NCBI GenBank assembly: GCA_029883045.1
Contig: JAOUJU010000002.1
Span: 1-28,450 of the forward strand
Direction: 5' to 3'
Source of the DNA: Rhodospirillaceae bacterium
GTDB taxonomy: Bacteria; Pseudomonadota; Alphaproteobacteria; Rhodospirillales; Magnetovibrionaceae
DNA: 28,450 nt
Shown: positions 7,817 to 15,372 of the stretch, one piece after another
How positions within the stretch are numbered: the first letter of the stretch is position 1
Layout of the letters: each line of letters opens with the position of its first letter
Made by a program: the position numbers and the translations under genes
Notes under the pieces: model-generated
The model's database searches: none
Told to the model about the DNA's origin: nothing
Seen by the model: only the letters and a program-made list of their open reading frames with translations

Positions 7817-8596
7817 GTGCTATCTTATCAACACGCCTATCATGCCGGAAATGTAGCAGATATTCACAAGCACGCCTCGCTGGCGGTGTTGCTTTCACAT
7901 CTGAAGAAAAAACAAACGCCCATTACATATATGGAAACCCATGCGGGAAGCGGGCTTTATGATTTGTCCAGCAGTGAAAGTCTAAAAACCGGCGAGGCTG
8001 AATACGGCATTTTGAAATACTTGCCAGATAATATTCCGCCAATTGGCCATCCTTACCGCAAGGTGCTAGATCAGGTTAAGGCCCAGTTTGGAAAAACCTT
8101 CTATCCCGGATCACCCGTAATTGCCCGGTCTTTACTTTCTAAAAATGATGAAATTCATTTAATGGAATTGCATCCGGGGGAAAATAGAAACCTTGTTAAA
8201 ACCATGCGTGGGTGGAATGCACACATTCATCTGCGTGACGGGTTTGAAGGGGCGCTGGCTATTTCCCCACCCAAGCTCCGCCGGGGATTGGTGTTTATAG
8301 ACCCAAGCTATGAGATAAAAACCGAATACCAAACCGTGGCAGGGTTTGTTTTTGACCTGCATAAAAAATGGCCGGAAGCGGTAATTGTTCTTTGGTATCC
8401 GGTGCTAGCGGCAGGGTTGCACAATGATATGGTTGAAAGCCTTAATCAGGTGCAGTTAAAAAACGTTACTCGCCACGAAGTAACCTTTGCCCCCGGTAAA
8501 AACACCCACCGTATACTGGGTAGCGGCTTGGTGGTGGTGGGCACGCCCTTTGGCTCTGAAGCGGCCATGGCCGAGGTTGATGGCTGGATAAAATAA
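7817..8596 (+). CDS. rlmJ: 23S rRNA (adenine(2030)-N6)-methyltransferase
   Basis: A 259-residue SAM-dependent methyltransferase. The very characteristic N terminus MLSYQHAYHAGNVADIHKH, the SAM-binding segment (ETHAGSGLY) and the catalytic DPSYE motif (in place of the N6-adenine NPPY type) match RlmJ, which methylates A2030 of 23S rRNA. Length agrees with the E. coli protein (about 280). It begins with GTG, preceded by AAAGG. It is the second gene after speA. The 44-base gap between them holds short GCCAAA(A)GC repeats. Confidence 0.93.
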   Translation: MLSYQHAYHAGNVADIHKHASLAVLLSHLKKKQTPITYMETHAGSGLYDLSSSESLKTGEAEYGILKYLPDNIPPIGHPYRKVLDQVKAQFGKTFYPGSPVIARSLLSKNDEIHLMELHPGENRNLVKTMRGWNAHIHLRDGFEGALAISPPKLRRGLVFIDPSYEIKTEYQTVAGFVFDLHKKWPEAVIVLWYPVLAAGLHNDMVESLNQVQLKNVTRHEVTFAPGKNTHRILGSGLVVVGTPFGSEAAMAEVDGWIK

Positions 8597-8667
8597 TTTT
8601 TTTAAAGCCATGCCATAGCAAAAAACCTTTGATTAAAATTGTGCAATGGTTCAGAATTTACTTGGTA

Positions 8668-8693
8668 GTGCCTTTTTGGCGCTTGTTTTTTTT
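8668..8693 (+). terminator. Hairpin plus T-run after rlmJ
   Basis: GTGCC and GGCGC form a 5-bp stem (one G-U) around a TTTTT loop, followed by TTG and eight T residues. It has the form of an intrinsic terminator for the speA-rlmJ transcript. It ends only 11 bases before the start codon of the next gene, so it could instead act on that gene's expression. Confidence 0.45.
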
Positions 8694-8704
8694 GGCATCA
8701 TAAA

Positions 8705-9808
8705 ATGATACGCGATGGCGTTGTGGACGATGTTCCAGCCTTGGTAGATCTCGAAAACAAGTGTTTTGAGACTGACCGCATGTCTGCGCGTAGTATCAAG
8801 AATTTCATTACCAAAGGTCGATCACCGCTTATTGTAGACGAGGAAAACGGGGTGCTGCGTGGTTATGCGTTGGTGCTTTTGCATTCCAACACGTCGTTGG
8901 CACGATTGTATTCAATCGCGGTTGATCCAAAACTGCGTGGTCAAGGTGTTGGCAAGGCGTTACTGCAAGAGGCAGAAAAACGCGCCTTAAAACACAACGC
9001 AACCCGCATGCGTTTAGAGGTGCACCAAAAAAATAAAAAAGCACAAAAATTATATATTGATATGGGTTATCGCACCTTTGCAGTGCATGAAGATTATTAC
9101 GAAGACCATGCCAGTGCCGTGCGTATGGAAAAACTTTTAGCTAAGCACCTAGCAAAAAACCTCAATCGGGTGCCGTATTATGCCCAAACTTTGGAATTTA
9201 CCTGCGGACCCGCTTGCCTAATTATGGCGATGAATGCATTTGATAAGGGCATAAATACCGATCGTGCGTTTGAATTTAAATTATGGCGCGAGGCCACAAC
9301 AATTTTTATGACATCTGGCCACGGTGGATGTGGGCCACTGGGTTTGGCATTGGCTGCACACAAGCGCGGTTTTGATGTATCCGTGTCTGCCAGCAATGAA
9401 ACAGAAATGTTTATTGATTCGGTTAGAAGTGAAATAAAAAAAGATGTTATTCGTTTGGTTGAAGAAGGATTTCAAACCGAACTTGCACAAACCGGCATTA
9501 AGGTATCGGATATCCAGTTAAGCGCTAAAGATCTTTGCAATCATTTAGACAGCGGTGCCATACCCGTAGTGCTTATAAGCGCGTACCGTTTAAGTGGCGA
9601 TAAAATCCCCCATTGGGTGGTAGCAACCGCATACGATGATAGATTTATTTATATAAACGATCCGTTTGTTGACGTTGAAGAAAACCGCTCGCCAACAGAC
9701 TGTATTGGCATTCCCATAACCCCACAAGAATTTGAACGGATGATGCGCTTTGGCAGTCAAAAACATTTTGCTGCAATAATAATTAACAACAACAAGGAAA
9801 AAGACTAA
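8705..9808 (+). CDS. GNAT acetyltransferase fused to a C39-like peptidase domain
   Basis: A 367-residue two-domain protein. Residues 1-145 are a RimI-like GNAT domain: the acetyl-CoA loop RGQGVG is at 78-83, followed by the KAQKLYIDMGY signature. Residues about 155-360 are a papain-like C39 peptidase domain: Gln161 (oxyanion hole), Cys167 in TCGPACL, His303 in PHWVV and Asp319 in NDP, so all catalytic residues are in place. No ABC or membrane part is present, so this is not a bacteriocin exporter. The gene lies 2 bases before the RimK-like gene, forming an operon with it. NCBI names this fusion GNAT family N-acetyltransferase/peptidase C39 family protein. Substrate is unknown. The ATG is preceded by a terminator-like hairpin and has no clear ribosome binding site. 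Confidence 0.9.
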   Translation: MIRDGVVDDVPALVDLENKCFETDRMSARSIKNFITKGRSPLIVDEENGVLRGYALVLLHSNTSLARLYSIAVDPKLRGQGVGKALLQEAEKRALKHNATRMRLEVHQKNKKAQKLYIDMGYRTFAVHEDYYEDHASAVRMEKLLAKHLAKNLNRVPYYAQTLEFTCGPACLIMAMNAFDKGINTDRAFEFKLWREATTIFMTSGHGGCGPLGLALAAHKRGFDVSVSASNETEMFIDSVRSEIKKDVIRLVEEGFQTELAQTGIKVSDIQLSAKDLCNHLDSGAIPVVLISAYRLSGDKIPHWVVATAYDDRFIYINDPFVDVEENRSPTDCIGIPITPQEFERMMRFGSQKHFAAIIINNNKEKD

Positions 9809-9810
9809 AA

Positions 9811-11289
9811 ATGTCTCGCTATATCATAATTGTTGATCGACCAGCAGATTGGCGCTGGTCGCGAGAAGGGCTTAATCTTGTAACTGCAGAAGAGTTTCTT
9901 TCGCAGGAACAAAAAAATACAAAACAACCAACACGAATTATAAATCTGTGCCGTAACTATAACTATTTAAGCGCTGGTTATTATTGCTCATTGTTGGCCG
10001 AGGCCCGCGGGCAATTACCAATGCCCACAGTTGCCGACGTGCTAAGCATGGCAAAGAAAAACTTATATTCCTTTGCCTTGCCGGAAATGGAATCTATTTT
10101 AAATAAAATAATAAATCGTCTTTCAGATCCACCCGAAGAACCATTTACACTATCTTTTTATTTTGGCAGGTCTTCTGACGTGCGCTTTAAGCGTCTAGCG
10201 GCAGAATGTTTTGATGTTTTTCGTTATCCAATACTGCGGTTAGATATTATTCCGGGCAAAAGGTGGAAAATTGCATCAATTAGCCCAATGGGTTTGCACA
10301 ATGTTAATGATGAGCAAGCGCACATTTTTTTTGATGCGGTTTTGGCCTACACCCGGGCACGCAAGGAACCCAGCAGGGGAAATAAAACTGCACTTTATAA
10401 TCTTGCCATATTGTATGATCCGGAGGAGGCCTTGCCACCATCTGACATAGCAGCATTAGAAAAATTCATCCGTATCGGTCAATCAATGCGGATTGATGTT
10501 GAATTGATAACAAAAAAATCATATCGCCGCCTTCCTGAATTTGATGCGCTATTTATACGCACCAACACCGCTATAGATCATTATACCTATCAATTTTCGC
10601 GTAAAGCCGAACAGGAAGGTATGGCGGTTATAGATGACCCAACGTCTATTTTGCGCTGCACCAACAAGGTCTATCTGCATGAATTGTTGCAACGCCGTAA
10701 TATTCCAACCCCCAAAACGCGCATTATCAACCGGCGTAACTTTACCCCTGATAAGGTCCCCGAGATGGTGGAAGATTTAGGGTATCCAATAATTCTTAAA
10801 ATCCCGGATGGATCGTTTTCGCGAGGAATGCACAAAGCCAAATCCGCAGAGGAAGTAATGCAATTCGGCAGTGAGCTTTTGCAAAAATCACGCCTTATTT
10901 TGGCACAGGAATATATTTATACCGAATACGATTGGCGCGTGGGGGTAATAAGGGGTGAACCAATTTATGTTTGCCAATACCGGATGTCGCGCAATCATTG
11001 GCAGATTGTCAATCATAATGCTGATGGAACCTTCAAGGAAGGTGGGTTTAAAACATTTGCCATTGAAGATGCGCCGAACGAAGTAATAGAAATTGCCACT
11101 CGGGCAGCCAAATTAATTGGCGATGGTCTTTATGGGGTAGATCTAAAACAGACCGACAAAGGCATTTTTGTTATCGAAGTTAATGACAACCCCAGCATTG
11201 ATAGGGGGGTCGAAGACAAGATCATTAAGGATAAGCTTTACACAATTATTATTGAAGAATTTATCAGACGCATAAATGATCGCACTTAA
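9811..11289 (+). CDS. RimK-like ATP-grasp ligase with N-terminal RLAN domain
   Basis: A 492-residue protein. Residues about 1-160 match the RLAN (RimK-like ATP-grasp N-terminal) domain. Residues about 285-490 are an ATP-grasp domain with the nucleotide-binding lysine region YPIILKIPDG (Lys330), the SFSRGM glycine-type loop and the metal-binding IEVNDNPS (Glu456, Asn458). RimK relatives join an amino acid, commonly glutamate, to a carboxylate of a protein or small molecule via an acyl-phosphate. It is separated by 2 bases from the GNAT/C39 gene and 45 from the M42 peptidase gene. What it ligates cannot be read. Candidates are an acetylated dipeptide, a peptide made by the C39 domain, or a protein C terminus. 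Confidence 0.9.
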   Translation: MSRYIIIVDRPADWRWSREGLNLVTAEEFLSQEQKNTKQPTRIINLCRNYNYLSAGYYCSLLAEARGQLPMPTVADVLSMAKKNLYSFALPEMESILNKIINRLSDPPEEPFTLSFYFGRSSDVRFKRLAAECFDVFRYPILRLDIIPGKRWKIASISPMGLHNVNDEQAHIFFDAVLAYTRARKEPSRGNKTALYNLAILYDPEEALPPSDIAALEKFIRIGQSMRIDVELITKKSYRRLPEFDALFIRTNTAIDHYTYQFSRKAEQEGMAVIDDPTSILRCTNKVYLHELLQRRNIPTPKTRIINRRNFTPDKVPEMVEDLGYPIILKIPDGSFSRGMHKAKSAEEVMQFGSELLQKSRLILAQEYIYTEYDWRVGVIRGEPIYVCQYRMSRNHWQIVNHNADGTFKEGGFKTFAIEDAPNEVIEIATRAAKLIGDGLYGVDLKQTDKGIFVIEVNDNPSIDRGVEDKIIKDKLYTIIIEEFIRRINDRT

Positions 11290-11334
11290 AATATTAAGCA
11301 ATAGGTCGACGCAACCCCTTAGGAGAATACGGCA

Positions 11335-12453
11335 ATGTCAAAACCTGCCATCGATAGTAAATATCTAAAAAATACTTTGGAAAAATTGTTAAACATTCCC
11401 AGCCCAGCGGGCATGACCGAGGCGGTTGTGGATATGGTCTCGGCCGAGTTAGATAGTATGGGAATTTCTTATGAAATAACCAACCGTGGTGCAATCAAGG
11501 CGTTTATTCCAGGCAAAAAAAATGCACCCCACCGAGCTGTTGCGGTACATCTTGATACGTTAGGGGCGATGGTTAAAAGGCTTAAACCAAATGGAAGGTT
11601 AGGGCTGGTAGCAGTGGGTACGTGGTCTTCACGTTTTGCCGAAGGCGCAAGGGTTTTGGTCCATTGTGATAATGGAAAAAAGTATCGCGGAACGGTTTTA
11701 CCGTTAAAGGCATCTGGCCATACCTACCACAAGCAAGTTGATAGCCAACCAACCACTTGGGAAAACCTTGAAATTCGGATTGATGAAACATGCACGGGGT
11801 CTGATAGCCTGTGGCAGTTGGGAATACGAGTGGGTGATTTTGTATCTGTAGATACTAATTTTGAAATTAGCGATAGCGGCTATATTAATTCGCGTTATCT
11901 GGACGACAAATCTGGCGTGGCATCGGTTTTAGCAGCACTGCGTGCAATACAAAAAGCAAAAATCATACCCTCAATCAATTGTCATATTTTGTTTACCGTA
12001 ACCGAAGAAGTTGGTACAGGCGGGGCGCATATAATTGACCCCGTGATCAAGGAGCTAGTTTCGGTTGACAATGGCACCATGGCGCCAGAACAAAATACTT
12101 GCGAATTTGGTGTTACTATTGCCATGCAGGATATGGGTGGCCCGTTCGACCGAGCATTGAGCATGCACCTGATTGATATTTGCCGCCGGGAAAAGCTGGA
12201 ATTCAGCCGGGATGTTTTTAATTATTATTTATCTGATGGCGCTGGTGCACAAAAAGCCGGTCACGATGTACGTGTGGCGCTGATGTGCTTTGGGCTTGAT
12301 GCATCCCATGGGTATGAGCGTGTGCATATCAGGTCATTGGAAACAGTGGCCAATTTGGTGGCAGGGTACTTGCTATCACCACAGCTCAAATTTTCAACCA
12401 ACGGCAGTGAAAAAAAAATAAAAACAGATATGGAACAGCACGTTCAACGATGA
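11335..12453 (+). CDS. M42 family metallopeptidase, NAGGN-system type
   Basis: A 372-residue dinuclear zinc aminopeptidase-like protein. The M42 metal and catalytic residues are visible in order: His72 in VHLD, Asp191 (RYLDDKSG), Glu224-Glu225 (TEEVG), Asp245 (SVDNG) and His325 (ASHGYERVH). It closely resembles the M42 peptidase that accompanies genes for N-acetylglutaminylglutamine amide (NAGGN), an osmoprotectant. The NAGGN synthetase and asparagine-synthetase-like amidotransferase are not in this window. An AGGAG ribosome binding site precedes the ATG. Its place after a GNAT and an ATP-grasp gene suggests removal or recycling of the acetylated peptide product, which is inference. Confidence 0.88.
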   Translation: MSKPAIDSKYLKNTLEKLLNIPSPAGMTEAVVDMVSAELDSMGISYEITNRGAIKAFIPGKKNAPHRAVAVHLDTLGAMVKRLKPNGRLGLVAVGTWSSRFAEGARVLVHCDNGKKYRGTVLPLKASGHTYHKQVDSQPTTWENLEIRIDETCTGSDSLWQLGIRVGDFVSVDTNFEISDSGYINSRYLDDKSGVASVLAALRAIQKAKIIPSINCHILFTVTEEVGTGGAHIIDPVIKELVSVDNGTMAPEQNTCEFGVTIAMQDMGGPFDRALSMHLIDICRREKLEFSRDVFNYYLSDGAGAQKAGHDVRVALMCFGLDASHGYERVHIRSLETVANLVAGYLLSPQLKFSTNGSEKKIKTDMEQHVQR

Positions 12454-12486
12454 ACGATTTTAACAACCATTTTTACCAAAAAAATT

Positions 12487-12687
12487 CTATGCAGTAATAT
12501 TAAGGTTCTGCCCGCGGGTGGCTGTAACAGATCCACCGTCATCGGAATCGCTGTCGTTTTCAGTGTCATTGCCATCGTCGCTTGCGGCTTGGCTGGCTTC
12601 GGCTTGGGTGCGTTGTTGTTGCTGGGTGCGGGCAAGCTCGGCGCTTTGAGAAGAAATTGCACCACCAATTGAAGATATATCCGTCAT
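12487..12687 (-). CDS. Small acidic protein, possibly YjfB-motility-like
   Basis: A 66-residue protein starting MTDISSIGGAISSQ. The start is fixed by an AAGGAC ribosome binding site 7 bases before the ATG at 12687. An alternative start far upstream gives an improbable N terminus. The N-terminal third is Gln/Ala-rich and helical. It is followed by a stretch of Asp, Asn, Ser and Glu (about residues 37-51) and a TATRGQNLNITA tail. The DISSI opening and Gln-rich helix loosely resemble the small YjfB-type putative motility proteins. That match is weak. It is convergent with the M42 peptidase gene (33-base gap). A Gly-Gly pair at residues 8-9 is noted because a C39-type peptidase is encoded nearby. 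Confidence 0.6.
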   Translation of the reverse strand: MTDISSIGGAISSQSAELARTQQQQRTQAEASQAASDDGNDTENDSDSDDGGSVTATRGQNLNITA

Positions 12688-12974
12688 GATTTGTCCTTTA
12701 TAAATATTAAAATTTTCCTGCCCACGCACCCAAATAAAAGGTGGCAATTGTGCCTTGGAAGCAAACTTATTCTCATTCAGGTGAACGCTGTCTGAATGGC
12801 TTTTGTCCATACTAAATGGTGGTTTATTGGCCAAAACCAAGTAAAAAATATTTATTTTCAATGGTCTAAAAAAATACCCCGGTGGGGGTGGCAAAACCAC
12901 ATTTCCTGCCCTATATTAGAAAAAACTAAACTTAGATTTTTTGCCGATTATTTAAAATATCAAAGGAAATATCC

Positions 12975-13355
12975 ATGGCTACAATTGAAATGAACCTAGA
13001 CAACTTCGATAGCACCATCGAAGGCAACGACATAGTATTGATAGATTTCTGGGCAGAATGGTGTGGCCCGTGCAAGTCATTTGCCCCTGTTTTTACCGCA
13101 GCATCTGAAAAGCATGCGGATGTGGCTTTTGCCAAAGTAGATACCGACACCCATCAAGAGCTTGCCGGACAGTTTGGCATTCGCTCAATTCCCACCATTG
13201 CCGCATTTCGCGAAAAAGTTATGGTTTTTATGCAGCCGGGCGCACTGCCTGAATCTGCCCTTGAGGAGCTTATTGTTCAAATAAAGGCCCTTGATATGGA
13301 CGACGTTCGCGCCAAGGTAGCGGAAGCCGAAAAAAAGGCCGCTAACGATAGCTGA
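12975..13355 (+). CDS. Thioredoxin
   Basis: A 126-residue cytosolic thioredoxin. The active site WCGPC is at residues 29-33 (Cys30, Cys33), in the usual DFWAEWCGPCK context. The cis-Pro motif is SIPTIAAF. A charged C-terminal extension of about 18 residues (DDVRAKVAEAEKKAANDS) goes beyond the roughly 108-residue E. coli TrxA. It reduces protein disulfides with electrons from thioredoxin reductase. The ATG is preceded by AAAGGAAAT. It appears monocistronic. Whether it is the main thioredoxin or a second one cannot be told from the window. Confidence 0.92.
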   Translation: MATIEMNLDNFDSTIEGNDIVLIDFWAEWCGPCKSFAPVFTAASEKHADVAFAKVDTDTHQELAGQFGIRSIPTIAAFREKVMVFMQPGALPESALEELIVQIKALDMDDVRAKVAEAEKKAANDS

Positions 13356-13409
13356 TAGCGCCTAATAAATTACCGAGCTAATTTCCCGCTAACTAATCCC
13401 CAAAGATAT

Positions 13410-13598
13410 GGCGGCACCGACCCTTACAAAGAAGGATGCGGTGCCGCCAAACCGTCAATCGCGGACCTACGGGAAAAGGGGGGAAGAGGCCCGAAGCTGA
13501 CGGATAGTATAAGTATGCCCAATTAAAACTAATTGCTCTCGCCTATCTATCAGATGTAAATCTGATTTCCTGAATCAGACATCAACTAACTTTTTTTT
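13410..13598 (+). ncRNA. Candidate structured RNA or complex 3' region after thioredoxin
   Basis: This accounts for most of the 329-base gap between thioredoxin and the convergent diheme cytochrome gene. GGCGGCACC (13410-13418) pairs perfectly with GGTGCCGCC (13440-13448), with an inner CCTT/AAGG. CCGTCA (13452-13457) pairs with TGACGG (13498-13503), enclosing GGACCT/AGGCCC with one mismatch. Further on are two mutually exclusive 7-bp hairpins sharing one arm (13549-13566 and 13561-13579), then eight T residues (13591-13598). The first part is GC-rich against AT-rich surroundings. I match no known RNA family. It could be a small RNA gene or a long 3' UTR. Strand is chosen from the T-run. Confidence 0.35.
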
Positions 13599-13684
13599 GT
13601 ACCCTTATCAATAGGAAAAACACAAAACCAAAGTTAATCAAAGTTAGCCTTGAGCAATGTCAATTAATAGCTAATAGCCAGTTT

Positions 13685-14209
13685 TTAATGGCACGCTTTG
13701 CAGTCAGACCATGATTTGGCCTTCCCGCCTAGTCTGGCCTCACCCCTATGTTCGCTGACAAACCAGCGGGTTTCACTGATGCGCAACGGGCCATCACCTG
13801 CAGGTGAATTTGTTAGCAGGTAATTTTCAATATGCTTGCGGGTTGCTTCATCTAGGCTGGCATCTTCGCCAAAGTGGTTTGCAAGGTCTCCCATAATAAG
13901 ACGCCATGAACCCTGCGGCAGGGCTTCTGCGCCATATGCCTGATGGCATTCAGCGCATTCTTTGGCAGTTATGGGATCGTTAATTATGAAATTACCTCTG
14001 CCGCCGGAACCAAAGCCCTGCATACCGCGGGGTTTTCCACCACCAAATATCTGACCCATAAAGCCACCACCACCTGATGCTGCGTTGGCACCGTTGAGGG
14101 ATGTAAGGGTGGGAACCACATAGGCCACAGCTGCGGCCATTCCCAACAGGGCTAATGCTTTGCGACGATTTATCTTACGTGGGCGGGTATCAAATTTTTT
14201 ATTGTTCAT
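13685..14209 (-). CDS. Diheme cytochrome c, DHC-like
   Basis: A 174-residue exported cytochrome with two haem sites, CAECH near residue 108 and CKACH as the last five residues. The region between (HFGEDASLDEATRKHIENYL, ETRWFVSEHR) matches the dihaem cytochrome c (DHC) family. The N terminus carries an RR-containing signal (NRRKALALLG, then a hydrophobic run ending ANAAS), followed by a Gly-rich low-complexity stretch (about 45-80). The signal resembles a twin-arginine type, odd for a c-type cytochrome, whose haem is added after Sec export. The protein stops right after the second CH, whereas DHC proteins usually continue. It probably carries electrons in the periplasm. Confidence 0.83.
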   Translation of the reverse strand: MNNKKFDTRPRKINRRKALALLGMAAAVAYVVPTLTSLNGANAASGGGGFMGQIFGGGKPRGMQGFGSGGRGNFIINDPITAKECAECHQAYGAEALPQGSWRLIMGDLANHFGEDASLDEATRKHIENYLLTNSPAGDGPLRISETRWFVSEHRGEARLGGKAKSWSDCKACH

Positions 14210-14497
14210 AAGCTTTTTCTCCGTTGTGCTGGCATAATATGTGGTGTGCGGTAGTTGCTGTATTATAAACCTAAAATCTAATTTGGTAGACTATAGAATG
14301 CATCCGGTAGCCTTAAACGCCACTGAAGGACCCATTCATCTTGTGTTCAGGTTGGGCGGCTGTTTTTCTAGGTTTTATTGCGCTTTGTTAGGCAGTAAAA
14401 CCATATTATCACTAAAAAATGCCAAGATATAAAACAAGATATAAAATATGACTTGGTGCGTTAGGACAAATAATCCGGGTTGATGGGGGATATTACT

Positions 14498-15355
14498 ATG
14501 GAGCTGAAGTTTGAAGGCTTAAAAAATATGATATCCTTTGATGGCACCGAAGAGCTTGTTCCCGTGCTGGAAAAGGTTCTTAAAGGTTGGAAATTTAAGC
14601 CCGCCAAAAATAACGCAAGCAAAAACCCTATTATTCGCATACGGCGCGGCCCGACTGGCTATGAGAGAACATCACCATGGTTGAATGGCGGGAAAATGGT
14701 TTTAGCAAATCCGGTGGACGCTGTTTGTGATCTGCTTTTGGATATTGAACGTGCCTTTATCGCAGATTCCGGCAAACTTCTTGCCCTGCATGCCGCGGCG
14801 GTTGAATTGGATGGCGGGCTTAGTGTTTTCCCCAGCACGCACAATGCCGGGAAAAGCACCCTTGGGGTTTTATTAGCTGCCCGTGGGGCACGCCTATTTG
14901 CAGATGATGTAACACCGCTTGATCCGCAGCAGGGCAATGGTTTGTTTATGGGTGTCGCACCGGGTTTTTTACCGCGCCTGCGTTTGCCGCTTCCCGATGA
15001 TCTTGCGCCTGAGGGTGCTGATTTTATCAATTCCCATGCAGGGCCTAAAAGCGAAAATTTTTTGTATATCAATTTAAATGAAACACAACTTGCCTCACTG
15101 GGGCAAAGCGCGCCAGTTAACAGGATTATTTTGCTTGAGCGCAAAAAAGATGCAGCAGCTGAAATTATTACTGTAAAAAAAAGTGAAATACTTAAACACA
15201 CAATTATGCAAAGCCTAAATCAAGATGTAAGCGCAATAGAAATTTTGGATAATCTCAATGGTATGGTTGCCGGGTGCGAATGCTTGCGTTTAACCTATGG
15301 GCGAAGCGAAGATGCAGCCAAGTTATTGATGTCAACATTTGCAAATGAAAAGTAA
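14498..15355 (+). CDS. HPr kinase-like P-loop protein
   Basis: A 285-residue soluble protein. The HprK/phosphoenolpyruvate carboxykinase-like core starts at LLALHAAAVE (about 95-104). It is followed by a Walker A-type loop STHNAGKST (113-121, first Gly replaced by Ser) and the paired acidic residues FADDVTPLD (Asp136, Asp137), in the order seen in HprK-related kinases. The first 90 residues resemble no domain I know. HprK-like proteins of this type are found with PqqD-like peptide-binding proteins in peptide-modification loci, and the next gene, 17 bases on, is exactly that. Start at the ATG 14498 is preferred because of a GGGGGA ribosome binding site 8 bases ahead. Upstream ATG 14483 and TTG 14480 are alternatives. 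Substrate unknown. Confidence 0.78.
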   Translation: MELKFEGLKNMISFDGTEELVPVLEKVLKGWKFKPAKNNASKNPIIRIRRGPTGYERTSPWLNGGKMVLANPVDAVCDLLLDIERAFIADSGKLLALHAAAVELDGGLSVFPSTHNAGKSTLGVLLAARGARLFADDVTPLDPQQGNGLFMGVAPGFLPRLRLPLPDDLAPEGADFINSHAGPKSENFLYINLNETQLASLGQSAPVNRIILLERKKDAAAEIITVKKSEILKHTIMQSLNQDVSAIEILDNLNGMVAGCECLRLTYGRSEDAAKLLMSTFANEK

Positions 15356-15372
15356 AAAGGCGCAATAAAACA

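Noticed and set aside
8705..9808. Bacteriocin ABC exporter because of the C39 domain
   Set aside because: No transmembrane or ABC ATPase domain follows the peptidase, and a GNAT domain precedes it.
8705..12453. Calling the operon the NAGGN biosynthesis locus itself
   Set aside because: The NAGGN synthetase fusion and the asparagine-synthetase-like amidotransferase are not present; only the M42 peptidase type and the enzyme classes match.
12688..12900. N-terminal extension of the small acidic protein to a start at 12900
   Set aside because: The extension contains Pro-rich unlikely sequence, while the ATG at 12687 has a clear ribosome binding site.
13410..13510. SRP RNA, 6S RNA or tmRNA
   Set aside because: No SRP GGAAG...GCAGC core motif, no tmRNA tRNA-like end on either strand, and no recognisable 6S bubble.
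14659..15201. 180-residue minus-strand ORF opposite the HprK-like gene
   Set aside because: Composition (Ser/Arg/Ala-rich, no domain) is that of an antisense shadow. The plus-strand frame carries recognisable kinase motifs.
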